NCBI GenBank assembly: GCA_035772785.1
Contig: JAOCPU010000010.1
Span: 62,001 to 126,000 of the forward strand
Direction of reading: 5' to 3'
DNA from: Phlebiopsis flavidoalba
Lineage: Eukaryota; Basidiomycota; Agaricomycetes; Polyporales; Phanerochaetaceae
Length of the DNA stretch: 64,000 nucleotides
Shown: piece after piece, positions 1 through 11,283 of the stretch
Layout of the letters: each line of letters begins with the position of its first letter
Position numbering within the stretch: position 1 is the first letter of the stretch
Position numbers and translations under genes: made by a program
Notes under the pieces: model-generated
Told to the model about the DNA's origin: nothing
Databases searched by the model: none
Seen by the model: only the letters and a program-made list of their open reading frames with translations

Positions 1-89
1 GCCAGAAAGGTAATCCCATCAAAGGCTGTTTAACCGTTCCTTCGCTCTCGATTTCAAGAGCATTAGTACACGAAAAACTCCTGAACACC

Positions 90-1170
90 ATGGCTTCGAC
101 AAATCTTTGACGCGGACGCGACCCCGGCGACACTGCCAACACCACCCATGTGAACGTATTCTACTGTGAAGGTGCCCAGGAACAGTCTCTCTTTGCATGC
201 GCTGCAATCTCACAAGGATCACCGACCCTCGTACGCGCTCAGTCTAGCTCTTCCCCCTCGAGTATTGCGACGTTCGTTCGGATCGAGTTTTACGAAATGC
301 AAGGCAAGTGGGGGCTGAAGGAAGAGGATGAGGATTTGTACAACAAATACTACTCAGAAGGTACGTAATATGTTACGATCTAGTCGGTATGCGTCAAGTT
401 GACTAAAATAATGCAGAGGCTCTGCACAGGCCAAGCTCGGCATCCCTGATTCTGTCTGAGAGGCGTCAAAACCATTTTTTAGCTCGAGAAAGATCCACAG
501 CCAAGAAGAGGCAAAGGCTGTGGCGAAGGCGGATGCGGCGCTGAAGAAAAAGATGGTGCGCACACCCTGGCGGCGACCCTAAACCACATATCAAAGCTAA
601 ACTTTGCTTTCAATCATTAGGCGTCACAAGTACGCGACCCTATTCACAGACCAGGACATAATTGACTTGGTATCGTACAAGGTGACTATCAAGCGTATTA
701 GAACGGAATAAGCGCAAGCACGTCGTAACGGCTTGCGTGTGTACGCACGGGCTGGAGGCCTTTGGTATGGCATTTTCCCTCTTCTACGGTGTTCGCTATG
801 ACTCACCTACTCGCTATCTGTGCTTCACACACAGGTGTGGACTTGAAGTAAGGCCGCGAAGCAGTTCGCGCAAAAGTTCGCACATAAACAGGTGCCAGTG
901 TGACCAAACAACACACCAGGGCCCACGTAGGAAAACTAAAATTGTTGGTCGTCCAAGTCAAGGCGATGGGTACATCCATTGTCAGTGCGGGGGGGACGAA
1001 GGGCGATGTCAGAGCGGCGAGATTGTGGAGAGATGCATTGAGGAGAAGTAGGAGCCCGCCGCGCCTGTTGCTCAAGGGAGATATAGGAGGGCATCCCCGC
1101 GCGACAGAACGACTCGAGATATGCGATACTCAATTAATATTGTACCACAGGAAACTGGGACAATGTAAAT
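90..1170 (+). CDS. TMA22: Density-regulated protein / ribosome-recycling factor TMA22 (DENR), frame-broken
   Basis: The pieces read in order as DENR/Tma22: VNVFYCE near the start, PLEYC after an intron, then LYNKYYSEG, QAKLGIPDSV, EEAKAVAKADAALKKKM, VTIKRI, KRKHVVTA, HGLEAFGVDLK and AAKQFAQKFA, which is the entry to the SUI1 domain, followed by GDV and EIVE. The family works with MCT-1/Tma20 on the 40S ribosome in tRNA and mRNA release and re-initiation. At least three introns are visible, one starting at 770 (GTATGG) and ending in CACAG near 834. The start ATG at 90 is chosen because it begins a short Ala/Thr/Pro leader ahead of VNVFYCE. Single-base insertions (for example ATTAGAACGG where ATTGAACGG is expected) break the frame, so the C-terminus near 1170 is uncertain. 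The family is secure; the exact ends are not. Confidence 0.75.
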
Positions 1171-1239
1171 GGGTGAAGGCGGATACGGAACGTTGGAACA
1201 TACGGATTGTGGCTTGCTGCAACGGCTCGTGACTTTCTA

Positions 1240-1857
1240 GCATAGCACGCACCCATGACAGCCTCGTGTGCTGGTTTGGTACTGATAACACATCAATAAA
1301 TGAATTCATCTCTGCACATTGACGTGGGAGAGAGATCTGCTTCGTCTCTCGTTTAGGGAGCGAAGCACACAACACTAGAAAGATGGAAAAAAGAACCAGT
1401 TATGCAATCGGTTATATGAAAGAGCCGGGACGATACAGCCTATGAATAACTGCTACCGTAGGACGGTGATGTCAAGGCAATGCAGAAGCGGCGCGATTAC
1501 ACAAACAGGTCAACGGGCGAACAAGTGAAGGACAGTGAAATACTATAGATACATGGCGAGACGGGACAAAATAATGCGTCGACTAACGATTACACTGACG
1601 ATGGGAGGATAAAGAAAGTTTTGTCAAGGATTGTGGGTTGCGTCCAGCGCATGATGGATCATGAGGTGAGGTCGGTCTGCAGATACTGTCCCAGCCCCCT
1701 TCGCCCCCGAAACCTAACATTCTAACATCCGTTGTGAGTCGGAGCAATGGTCCTTAGTTTGTGACGCTCTATTTACCTTAGGGTCGGCGGAGCTTTCCAT
1801 CCTCAGACCAGGATTGGCTATGACGAGCTTCCTGCGTTAGGTTCGGCATTGGGGGGA
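1240..1857. other. Intergenic, no gene seen
   Basis: AT-leaning spacer with short ORFs only. It presumably holds the 3' end of TMA22 transcripts. I see no repeat or RNA gene in it. Confidence 0.4.
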
Positions 1858-2132
1858 TCCGGCGCAGGAGGGTTTGGCGCAGGAGGGGTTGGCGCAGGAG
1901 GGGTTGGCGCAGTAGGGTTTGGCGCAGGAGGGTTTGGCGTAGGAGGGTTTGGCGCAGGAGGGTTCGGAAGTGGCAGGTTTGGCTGAGCAACACCGGTGTC
2001 TTGCCGCGGGGTTAAAGCCCCTGCCAAAGTACTTTCCCTTGAAATGTGCTCGGGTCGCAAGGTTGGGTGCATGAGGTAACAGGCTTCGAAACCGAGGATG
2101 CCCATTTGAGATGTGTAGTGTTGCCTGAACAC
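1818..2132 (-). CDS. Possible small Pro-rich repeat protein (low support)
   Basis: An uninterrupted 104-residue frame whose second half is a run of PxPxxP pentapeptides encoded by the 15-bp minisatellite. No signal peptide, domain or clear upstream exon is visible. The surrounding 2.0-2.5 kb has only short ORFs on both strands. It may be a real extensin-like protein or chance coding by an in-frame minisatellite. Confidence 0.2.
   Translation of the reverse strand: MFRQHYTSQMGILGFEACYLMHPTLRPEHISRESTLAGALTPRQDTGVAQPNLPLPNPPAPNPPTPNPPAPNPTAPTPPAPTPPAPNPPAPDPPNAEPNAGSSS
1861..1965. repeat. 15-bp minisatellite, seven units
   Basis: Seven consecutive 15-base units of the form GGCGCAGGAGGGTTT, with single-base variants (T or G inside the G run, GTAGG for GCAGG). 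All units keep the same length, so the array stays in frame. It encodes Pro-rich NPPAP-type pentapeptides on the minus strand and GAGGF/GAGGV on the plus strand. Length homogeneity is notable in a window otherwise full of single-base indels. Confidence 0.9.
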
Positions 2133-2640
2133 GGGGTGTTATACGACAACGTGCGTAGCGTTCGCCTCACAGAGGACGGCAGAGAAGCTGAGAGACGTGG
2201 ACGAGACCGGGCTCGTTGAATGCGATGAAGGTCCCTCCCTCCGCTCCGCGCCCTCTTTTATATATGTCGCTCGGACGAACCCAGAGATTGTGGTCGGATT
2301 TGGTGGAGATATACCAGGCCCTTTGCATGCGCCTTTGCGTACTGCTCCAACATACGGCTACAAAGGGTACAAGCGCCACTGGATGGTAGGCGACACTTGA
2401 GGCAGGAGGGGCACGAAGTAATTTAATTGGAGGCGCATCCAGAATGGTGATCATGATGGGAGTTGGCCTTAGGAGATCTTACTCTCATCGTGGTTACGCG
2501 TACCCACTTCACTTACCAGCTTCAACTGTCCCCGTTCCCTTTGTACCCGTCTTTCGGAGCGGCCTCATTCGCCGGCTCGCGGAGACATGTGTAGCAAGAC
2601 GCAGAGATTAAAATGTAGAGATGGGGTAAAAACATTGAAT
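1966..2640. other. Intergenic between minisatellite and MSM1 3' end
   Basis: Contains a TATA-like TTTTATATATG near 2259 and short ORFs on both strands (67 and 95 residues) without recognisable domains. No supported gene apart from the low-confidence Pro-rich ORF overlapping its left part. Confidence 0.3.
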
Positions 2641-2641
2641 C

Positions 2642-4675
2642 TCATTGTGTCGCAGCAGTCTTTGGTGAAGCAAACAGGCGTACCCCAGAAGTGATGGTGC
2701 CTACTTGTCCGCGGCCCAAGGCGGCGCAGGACGTGGTTCTTTCGTCTGCGGGCACACCAAGAGCATCCAGAAGCTCGCCGGCTTTGTCCGGAATGAAAGG
2801 TTGGAGGAGGATGCTACAAACGCGGAGTGTCTCCAAGGTGACGGTCTGGATCTGGGCCGCGGTATCCGCTGGGACTCGCGTGCCCACGGTGTGGTGTTAG
2901 CAATGAAGATATTAGCCTACAAAGCCTGCATGAGCCTTGGACTCGGTAAGTGGATCGAGATCAACACACCTTGCTCAACGTTCGTCCCATAATCTTCTCC
3001 AGTGCGTCGGCGAGTTCTAGATTATCCATGTGTTTGTCGACCACGCGGGCAAGAACCTTGATCGTCGCCGCGAAGCGCGTTGAGTAGTGGCGTCGCCTCG
3101 TGTGAGCTGGGCAGAGATTCGGCCAACGCTGCTGCAGACACAGATTCCGCTGATTCGATGCGAGCCTGTAGCTTTTTTGCAGTTATCCTTTGGTATGTGT
3201 TCCCAAGAAGCGACATGAGAACTTTGAAATGCGTGTCTAACTGATAATGCGACCAATCTGCGTCATTCAGGTCAGTAGAAAAATCACGGCACTGTGTGTC
3301 TATACATACCGACATCATCTTTGAAGCGGCCTCCAACACGAGCAAGATAATACCGGACGGGATCCAGGCCAAACTCCTCAATCGCTTGTAAACGGGTCGG
3401 CCACGTTCCCCACAGATTTTGACATCTTGCGCTGGTCCACGGTCCAATGAGAGTGTGTCAAAAGCTGCTGCGTTATCGGGAGACCCAGAGCTTGAAGCAT
3501 CGCCGGGAAGTATATGGCGTGGAACCTGGTATTTGAGTCAGAATAATCTATTCTGAGGTTACGTAGAGCACGTACCGAAGTATGTCTTTTTCCAATGACC
3601 TGCACATTTGGAGGCCAGAACGGCTTGTCACGGCAGTCTTCTCCGTTTTCCAAGGATATCCAGTGCCGGAGAGATACACAGTCAGGGCATCAATCCAAAC
3701 ATAGATTGTGTGTTCTGGGTCATTCGGCAACCGGTATTCCCCAAGACAGGCGGGAGCTCGGCCGCGATACCGAGAGATCCTCCAGACCATTGTTCAGGGT
3801 GGCTATAACCTGCGCATGAAATTGTTCCGGGTAAACCGCCTTTGGATGATTCTTGAAGTGTTCGAGCAGTGACTCCTGGAAAGCGGACAGCCGGAACTTG
3901 TAATTCTCCTCTTTGGTCCATTCCACCTTCGAACCGGTTCAGAGGAAACGTAGTAGTCTTCTCCATTCGCCGTAATCCGAGTGATTTGCCCGTCCGTATA
4001 GAAACATTCGTCAGATACCGAGTACCAGCCTTCGTGTGCACCTTTGTATATGAGGCCTTTGGCATCGAGCTCTCGCTATTGACCTCGTAAGCAATCGCGA
4101 GTTGTATATCCAAGCTGCGTACCCAAAGATGCTCCACAGCTTCATGGTGATCCTTTTCGGTAGTCCGGGAAAAGCGAGTTTGGCTAATGTTTGCTTTCGC
4201 AGTTAGATCCTACGCCAGTTCTTCAGCCTGTGAAGGTAGATCAGGAACGGTCCCCTAGCTCACACGAAAATGCGCTGACAGTTGGTCACAAAAACGCCAG
4301 AGGCTCGAGTTCTTTAGCCTTGGCAGCTTGCTGAATTTTGAGCCCGTGTTCGTCCGTTCCAGTGACGAAATGAACCCCCCGCGCCTGGATTGGATATTCT
4401 GGCATAGCGTGCAAGTATATCCGCTACGACCAGCGAGTGAAGATGACCTATGTGAGGAACTGAAGGACCAGAGTTAATTGAATGACTTGAAGCAAACTAT
4501 TGCACTGACCTGCATTCGGATAGAATATGGGAGTAGTAATGTAGTACGGCTTGACTGGAGCAGTGCGACTGTTAGTGTTGTAAAAGCGTGTTCCGTATAA
4601 CCGAGACGAGGACGATGGCACGGCTCTTGAATACCGTGGAATCGAGGCTAATGTCGCATAACGAAACTTGGACAT
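2642..4675 (-). CDS. MSM1: Mitochondrial methionyl-tRNA synthetase, frame-broken
   Basis: Class I methionyl-tRNA synthetase, which charges mitochondrial tRNA-Met. The N-terminus has an Arg/Ser-rich presequence followed by KPYYITTPIFYPNA, the family's opening motif. After a 62-base intron (4448-4509) comes GHLHS, the HIGH-type ATP site. Further down are FVTGTDEHGLKIQ, EHTIYVWIDALT, and the KMSKS loop at about 3414-3428 (KMSKSVGN). The C-terminal anticodon-binding helices include SILLQPFIPDKAGELLDALG. Extra bases in homopolymers (a G run near 4376, a T run near 4295) shift the frame, so no single ORF covers the gene. The start at 4675 gives the expected targeting peptide. Divergent from SWA2 across a putative transposon. 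Confidence 0.88.
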
Positions 4676-4750
4676 TCACGCTCGCAGTCCTGCAGGTGGA
4701 AGAACTAGAACCCAAGCGAAGTTGCGTCGGCGAATCCGGGATGGTGATGG

Positions 4751-5272
4751 TCAGTGATTGAGGTAAGCACATCTTCTTACTTCTATCAGTAGTTCGGTCT
4801 TACTCGAGACAGCAATGTTTAATGGGTCACAATTGGATGACTTTCCATAAGCATTTAGAGACAGTTTTGAATCTTCCAGATCGTTCCAAACCTCTCCGAG
4901 TGGAGCAAGCGTGACAATTTCAAACTCCGCCCCGTTTCTAAACTGCGCTCCCACCTCACCAAACCGTTCCAGATCGTCGAAATCTGTAGAGGGGGGTATC
5001 CCCCCCTCTACAAACTTTTCTAAACGGTCACCAGTGTTCCAAACCGCTGAAAAAGGGCAGGTAACGGCGGCCGACCACCCTCGAAATGGCAAAGGCGCGT
5101 TGATCCCATCATTTCCTCCGCTCAAAACTTGGTCCGCCATCTTGCGCGCTCTGCGCGATACTCGACACCTCGCTGCCCTCCGCGTGGTTGACCGGTCTAT
5201 TGCATTTGCATGGCTTACCGGCCTTCGTATTTGCCACATTTCGCGCGTAGAATAAATACAACTTTGGGCCAA
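4751..5272 (-). CDS. Open frame of 173 codons inside the inverted-repeat element (unidentified)
   Basis: An unbroken 173-codon frame, long for this indel-rich window. It has loosely repeated segments (GDRLEKF, DLERFGEVG, LGEVWNDLED) created by repeated DNA motifs of the element. No known domain, signal or membrane segment. It crosses the left inverted repeat. Probably repeat-derived rather than a functional gene. Confidence 0.2.
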   Translation of the reverse strand: MAQSCIYSTREMWQIRRPVSHANAIDRSTTRRAARCRVSRRARKMADQVLSGGNDGINAPLPFRGWSAAVTCPFSAVWNTGDRLEKFVEGGIPPSTDFDDLERFGEVGAQFRNGAEFEIVTLAPLGEVWNDLEDSKLSLNAYGKSSNCDPLNIAVSSKTELLIEVRRCAYLNH

Positions 5273-5530
5273 TCCCTTGGCCTCCCCTATTAGATGTCAT
5301 GTCTCGCCCGTCTCGCTGCACAGGCAGCTGGCCACTTCTACAGACGTATCTGAGTGCTTAAAGCGATTCAATTACACGTGATTCAAAACTGTCACTAGAT
5401 CTGTAACTAAACTCGTCGCTAAGAGTCGCATCAAGCTCAGGGTTTGGCAGCCATCACACCTTGTCACACTGTTTGAAAATTCCGAAATCTGGTCAGCAAA
5501 CTGTCTCTAAATTCTTATGGAAAGTCATCC
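4835..5530. mobile_element. Putative small inverted-repeat element (MITE-like)
   Basis: The 33 bases at 4835-4867 (GGATGACTTTCCATAAG at the outer end) are the reverse complement of 5498-5530 with one mismatch. They bracket about 630 bases lying between the divergent MSM1 and SWA2 genes. Inside are a perfect 12-bp hairpin (4985-5012) and several TTCCAAACC/AAACGGT-type motifs. No transposase is visible, so a non-autonomous element is the simplest reading. I could not define a clear target-site duplication. A 173-residue ORF on the minus strand (4751-5272) overlaps it. Confidence 0.5.
4985..5012. repeat. Perfect 12-bp G/C-run hairpin
   Basis: TGTAGAGGGGGG (4985-4996), a TATC loop, then its exact complement CCCCCCTCTACA (5001-5012). 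Weaker inverted similarity (ACCGTT..GAAA against TTTTC..AACGGT) continues outward to about 4967 and 5033. Confidence 0.9.
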
Positions 5531-5618
5531 CATTTACCGCCGCTTTACCCGTCATCAAGCTCCCTCATTTGTCACCAATCCACTACGTCTCTTTGCCTCC
5601 GTGTCCTCAACCAGCATT

Positions 5619-5629
5619 TATTTATATAC
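5619..5629 (+). promoter_or_regulatory. TATA-like box upstream of SWA2
   Basis: TTTATATACCC about 50 bases before the SWA2 ATG at 5678, in a pyrimidine-rich leader typical of fungal promoters. Confidence 0.4.
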
Positions 5630-5677
5630 CCCCTGCTGTCTCTCGCAAATCAGACAACGGACTAACGACCTAGAATC

Positions 5678-8628
5678 ATGTCAGACTCATTCGCGGACCT
5701 CTGGAACTCATCGGCACCCAACAAATCCTCTCAGTCACAGCCTCGTACTTTGGGCTCGCTCAATGCACGGTGACGGGCCAACAGAAGAGGCCTCAGCACG
5801 ATGTGTTCAGCATGCTGGCAGCTTCGACACCCTCTACTTCACGATCCATATCACCTTCGTATTCCCCCCAGCCTATGCAGAAGGCTATCGATGTCTTGGC
5901 GGTGCTGCTACGCCGAAACGGTGCTTCAAAGCCGGTACAGAAGTCACTTAGTGGAGGCGGGGACGCGTTTGGAGACTTAGTGGGAGGTTTTCTCGAGTAT
6001 ATCAAACCAATACAGCGAAACATGACGATGGCACAAAGAGCACGCACTAGCCGACAAGCAGCGGCAGCAGCCGCCCACGTGGCCGCAAACGACCACGACC
6101 CCAACGTTCATCTAACACTTCTGCCTGGGCTGGTCTTGATGCCCTGGAGAGTCCTTCCGTCGTCTCAAGGCGTAAAATCAGCTCCCCAAGATATGTTACA
6201 AGAAGACGACTGGGGACTGTCGTTCGACGAGCCAACGAAAACCAAGCGCGCCCTGCCGCTGCTGCGACGCTGAAGGCCACCTCTGCTGATGATGACTGGG
6301 GATTGGATGACTTTGTTTCCAAGGCCTAAGAATCAAGCAAGCCACACCCAAGCCTTCAAAGCAATCACAATCCTCCTGGGATCTGGAATGAAAATTCAAC
6401 TTCCCCTGCTTGCCGCTGCCTCGACTTCCCCGACGTGCATCCTTCATCCCCCTGAGTGCCTCAAAATGACAGGTCATCGACTCCTGGTAGCTTTGACTTC
6501 GGAGATCGTTGAGGATGGATTGTTGGGTGAATAGGTTCTTTCTCGACGATGAAGAGGACATTTTGGGTAGAAACTCGGTAGGCCTGCGCAACCTAAACCC
6601 AAGCGTCAGGTACGTGAAGTGTAGGCCCTTAAAGCAAGTATATTCAGAGCACGTACAGGTTCATACACAACGCGCATCCCCCTCTCCCAACCTCCCACGC
6701 CGCAACCTCGTTCACGAGCCGTGTCGCCTCCGCCGCATATCATAGGGTCAGATTGTGGAGATGGGATTCTCCCCTCAACAGGCACGCGTTCGCAGCTGGC
6801 ACAGCTACGGATACTGGACTCGATTGCAGTGTGCCAGGCCGCTCTGGAGACTCTGTTTGTCCAACGGTGCTGGTGGGGCAACTCCTCCACCTGAAGCTCC
6901 TCGTGAGCCGTAATCGCGAAAGGGCTCGATTTCAGGACGACCACGAAGACGTTGACCCTGCCCTCTCGAGACAACGCATACCGGCCCGCCGCGACAGAAA
7001 CCGTGAACCACCTCCAAGAGAGAACCGCTCGCCAGGGGATCTGCGAGAACAATATACAAGAACAAGCTTGATAAGATTCCTGCCCAAGCGAGTCCGAGAT
7101 CGGCCTCAGCATGTTCAACCGGGCGAATGCGAATCTGTGGAAAGCAGGGTAGGGAGAAGGTACAGCAGGCATACGAGGAGCGCTGGGCAGCAGGTTCCGG
7201 TTCTTCTACCCCCGTCAGGTTCTCAAACCACCAGAAAAGACTCGAGACCTAAATGGATGCAAGAAGCAGAGAGAGTGAAGATGAGACACATAGCAGCTGG
7301 GGGACTAGTGGTACGGTGGTAGGCGGCTTCCGTGACGACCCCGATGACGATTGAAGCTCCGGAGGTGTTACCCCCTCATCCATCTGAACAGCGTCGTAAA
7401 CAGGCAGAGCCTCGACCTACACACTCCGCCACAACAAACGAACCAAAGGATTTGGCTCCACTCAGTAGGGCCAACACCGGAGACTTGCTAGCGGCGATGC
7501 GTCTCCTTCTGTTTACGTTTCTCCGTTCCGTCGCAAAAACACCAGCCCGAACTCAGTCTGCCACTCCTGCCGCTACGCAAAACTCCCCCCAAAGCACCGT
7601 CGCCTGCGCCTCTTTGTTCAACGGAGGCCGACCATACCTGCTTCCCCTTCCGACGATCAAACACATCCGCCAAACACCAAAGCGGCTGGCACGGAGATGT
7701 TCAAGCTTGGTCGATATGCTGAAGCAGAAACGTCGTACTCATACGCGATTGCTGCTCTTTCCGGACTCCCATCTCCTGTTGGTTCCTCTGTATAACAACC
7801 GTGCTCTTACCACCCGAATCAAGACTGGTGAATATAACGGTGCCATCGAAGACTGTACAATTGTCCTCAAGATCATTGGCACTGGCTACCGACACCTCGC
7901 CCGCGAAGCGAAGTCATCACCAAGGAGAACGACGGGTGCGGGCGTCGATCTCGGTGACGCGTATGTCAAGGCGCTCCGCCGCCGGGCAGAGGCATACGAG
8001 GGCAAGGAGAAATGGGACGACGCAAGGAAAGATTGGGAGGCGATATCTGCCCGCGGACTGGGCGGGCAAGGCGCGCGGCGAGGCCGCACACGCCGCCGGG
8101 CGCTGCAGACGCATGCTCACCGTGAACAATGATGCGCCGCCTCCAGTCGCCGCCGCGACGAAGCCAAAGCCAAAGCCAGCTCCAAAACCCGCCGAGGCGG
8201 TTTGCAACGCCACCCTCCGAGGCGCTGAAACCGCGTCCGCGAGGCTAACGAGTCCGCCGAAGCGGAGGACCAGAAAAAGCACGAGTTGAAGGACACCATC
8301 GACGCGCGTCTCATTGCTTGGAAGGGAGGGAAAGAGGCAGAATATTCGTGCTCTTATTGCTAGCCTCGACACCGTCTTATATGCCCGAGCTGGGATGGCA
8401 AAAAGTCGGGATGCACGAGTTGGTCACTCCATCCCAAGTGAAGATTAGGTACACAAAGGCTATTGCGAAATTGCATCCCGACAAGGTAAGCGATACCATT
8501 CATACACTATTCAAGGATTAATTACTCTCCACAAGCTGAACGCGCGGAACACTACTGTGGAACAACGGATGATCGCTAACGGAGTATTTGGTTCATTAAA
8601 CGACGCTTGGAACGCCTTTAAGCAGTAG
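5678..8628 (+). CDS. SWA2: Auxilin-like clathrin-uncoating J-protein (SWA2), frame-broken
   Basis: Begins MSDSFADLWNSSAPN, the usual N-terminus of basidiomycete auxilin-like proteins, followed by a long Ser/Pro-rich disordered part. Around 6790-6900, pieces match a UBA domain (TDTGLD, AALETL). A helical segment NLWKAGREKVQQAYEERW follows near 7130-7190. About 7690-8060 encodes TPR repeats (MFKLGRYAEAE, PLYNNRALTTRIKTGEY, YVKALRRRAEAYEGKEKW). The last exons give the J domain with HPD at 8474-8482, split by an intron at 8486-8535, and end FGSLNDAWNAFKQ before TAG at 8626. In yeast Swa2 stimulates Hsc70 to strip clathrin coats; domain order here is the same. Several indels interrupt the frame. 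Confidence 0.85.
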
Positions 8629-8998
8629 ACTTATGGCAGGTATTTATTTGCATGTAGCTCATCATCATTCATTATCTAGGAGGTATTATACATAGGTGTG
8701 AATTCAATCCAGCAAAGTCGAATTGTATCCTACATTCTTACTTACTGGCTACAGTCTGCTCGGCGCGGGCGTCCAAAGTCTGGTCTCCACAGCATGAGCG
8801 CTCGACCTTTTCTCACGTCGTGAGTTTTGTTTTTGTACTTTGTATACCTTGCTTGACAGTTTGACAGATCTTGATTCCGTGCATTGCTAGCACTTATTAT
8901 ACGACGGTAAACGATGACAGCCTTGTCTACCTTCATTGCGCAGGTATACAAAGATCCGGATGTGTGTTGCTCTTCCTTTCTCATCCCGTTTCGCCCAT

Positions 8999-10873
8999 GA
9001 GCTTTCCACAACCTGTACACCACGCCGGAGAGCGTAGTAGCAGCCCTTCCAACTCAGGCCCCCGTATACAACATATACCCGTGTATATGGATGTACACCT
9101 GCCTTGCCTCTCGCAGGAGGATGGACGCGCTACGTCCACATCAACGGTGGTGTCTACTTCTATCACGCAGAATTTCGCATCATTACCGAGCGCGACGTTA
9201 CAAGCCGAGGTGACCAGGAGGACGTGTTGGAAGACTGGAAAAGAATTCCTGGAGATCTCTCAGAGAACGGCATGATTAGATATGTGTTACGCCCGACGCA
9301 GACGTTGTGTTGCGCTATCTACCCAGCGATTCCGATTCCGATTCCGGGGAAGAAGATACCGAAGAACTCGAACTTGCAGAGGCATTCTTCGTATGCTATT
9401 CGAACGCAAGTGAGGTCAAATGTCCTCGCGTGGGTCAAGGTGAGTTGACTCGGTAATCCGAAGTACTGGCATCTTTGATCATTTAATTTCACAGAAGACA
9501 TTTCATCCAACACGATACCTATGCGTTTTGGACGCACATTGAGGAGTACCCCATGCATATTCGCGGGCAAGCAGACGTTGTCTTACGCAAGGCGATGACG
9601 TGCTTCTGGAGCGCCATTGCCTTTCTTTCCGACGGTGCATTTTGGCCAACATACCCCCTTGAGCTTACTACTGACTATGCACATATATTAGCTAGAATTT
9701 TTGAGATGAACGAATTCATATTGCCGTTTACTGCTGAACAAATAGGTCGCGTGGCAGATATATACGAGGACCTATCTGGTAGGCAACGACTTTCATCTCC
9801 CACTTGCAGGCATACAGTTTTAATCCCGGTTGAACGTAGATGCTTGTGAGACTCATCCCGCGATGATCCCCGCGCTTATTTGGTTCTTGGCTCGAATCAT
9901 TCGTGAAGTCAAAGCAATGCAAGAGGGAGTGGCAATGGCAGTCGGATACCATTCCGGGACGGAAATCCAGGGCCAGTCAGGCTATGCAATCAAACATCTC
10001 TCCAGCGCTACTCATAACGCCATTCGAGGATATATCGGGGTCATGGACAAAAATGAATGGTCACTGACCGCGGCGGATTTTCTCTTCTCATCTGTCCTGC
10101 TTTTCACCAACAGAGCGTATCGAACGCGCTTAGCCCGAACGCGCGTGGCGTGGAGTGTAAACCTTGAGGAGTTTTCAGAAGCATCATCGGAAAGATGCTC
10201 ACGGAGTGGACGGGTGCGTATTGGTAGGAGTGTTTTCCGTTTGATTTGATGCTCATGAAAGTACACTCAGACACAAACCTGGTGGCGACCGTATATTTGT
10301 GGGGTACGTTGTCAACAGTGGCCAGGTGTTATGTAAATGTTCTAACAGTTTCCTCTTGCAGAGCAAACGTGTCGTTTCTTTCTATTCCAAGCATTACTGC
10401 GATACAACGCACAACTTGTTTGGCTTCAGCTATGTTTTCTGTTGTCAGCATCGGCTCCGGTCTGTACCATGTGTGGCACCATAGAACTAAAGTCAATGCT
10501 GACTCGGTAGAAGCGGTGCGTCGTCTATGATCCTAACTTTCAAGAGCGCATCTGTTCATGCAGCCTCTAGACCAAATACGTATATCACGTACAAGGCCCT
10601 CGTGGCAAGGGGAGTCTGACATGTCAGATCCCTTCGTCATGTCTCTGTTCCTGGCCATACCAGTAGCGTCGCTGCTTTTGGGCTGTGTTATGCTTCGCGG
10701 TCGCCGTTTCCGCGTTCTGTGTTCAAAGTGCAGCCAGCTATGGCCCAAGAGTACTACTTTCGGTGACTCTGGGCATGGGTGTCTTTGTGTCGGGGTTGAT
10801 GGTAGCTATGTTCCAGAGGTTTGGCGGGGGCAATGTACCCTCCGGACCCAGCTATCCACGATCCCCGGCGTAA
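8999..10873 (+). CDS. WW-like domain membrane protein, paralogue A
   Basis: A Ser/Pro-rich N-terminus is followed near 9115 by a WW-like module, GWTRYVHINGGVYFYH then RIITERDVT. A DSDSDSGEE acidic stretch lies near 9330, then WTHIEEYPMHIRGLP after an intron. FPFTAEQI-like and AYRTRLARTRV segments precede C-terminal hydrophobic helices ending AFCVQSAASYG..VLLSVTLGMGVFVSGLMVAMF. The family is common in Agaricomycetes; I know no assigned function. It is clearly paralogous to the minus-strand gene at 15640-17668, which shares the same order and a similar last-helix sequence (AFCIQSTDAHG..LLAVVLGL). The start is uncertain; an upstream ATG at about 8912 is possible. Confidence 0.55.
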
Positions 10874-11283
10874 TTGATCATAGTTCCTCACTCATGACAT
10901 TCGAACACTACGAGGAGTGAATCCGCTGTCCAAGGGTTATGTGGGAAGGTAAGCAGTCAACGTCTCGTTACACGGCGAAGCTATGACCTGATGACGCGGA
11001 CTCACAATTGACGCTTTCTATTGGGCTGTGGGCTGACTTTGCGACGTCAAGAGCTTTTGTGTACGCCCGTCACAATCAGAGGTGAAACAAAATGCCGATC
11101 TCGTTTGGTCATTGGCAAGAGGAAAGGTTGGTTGTCCTCGGATTGTCCAGGTGACGTACGGTCAACTTTCAGTACGACATTGACAACGTAAATCCATGTC
11201 CAGGATAGTGGGCCACCAGGCCACAGCGCTTACAGATGTAGGAGGCAAAAGGCGAGAAAGCCATCGACATCCCGGACAACGGC
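10874..11283. other. Intergenic, nothing recognised
   Basis: About 400 bases between two plus-strand genes. No repeat or ORF of note. Confidence 0.4.
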
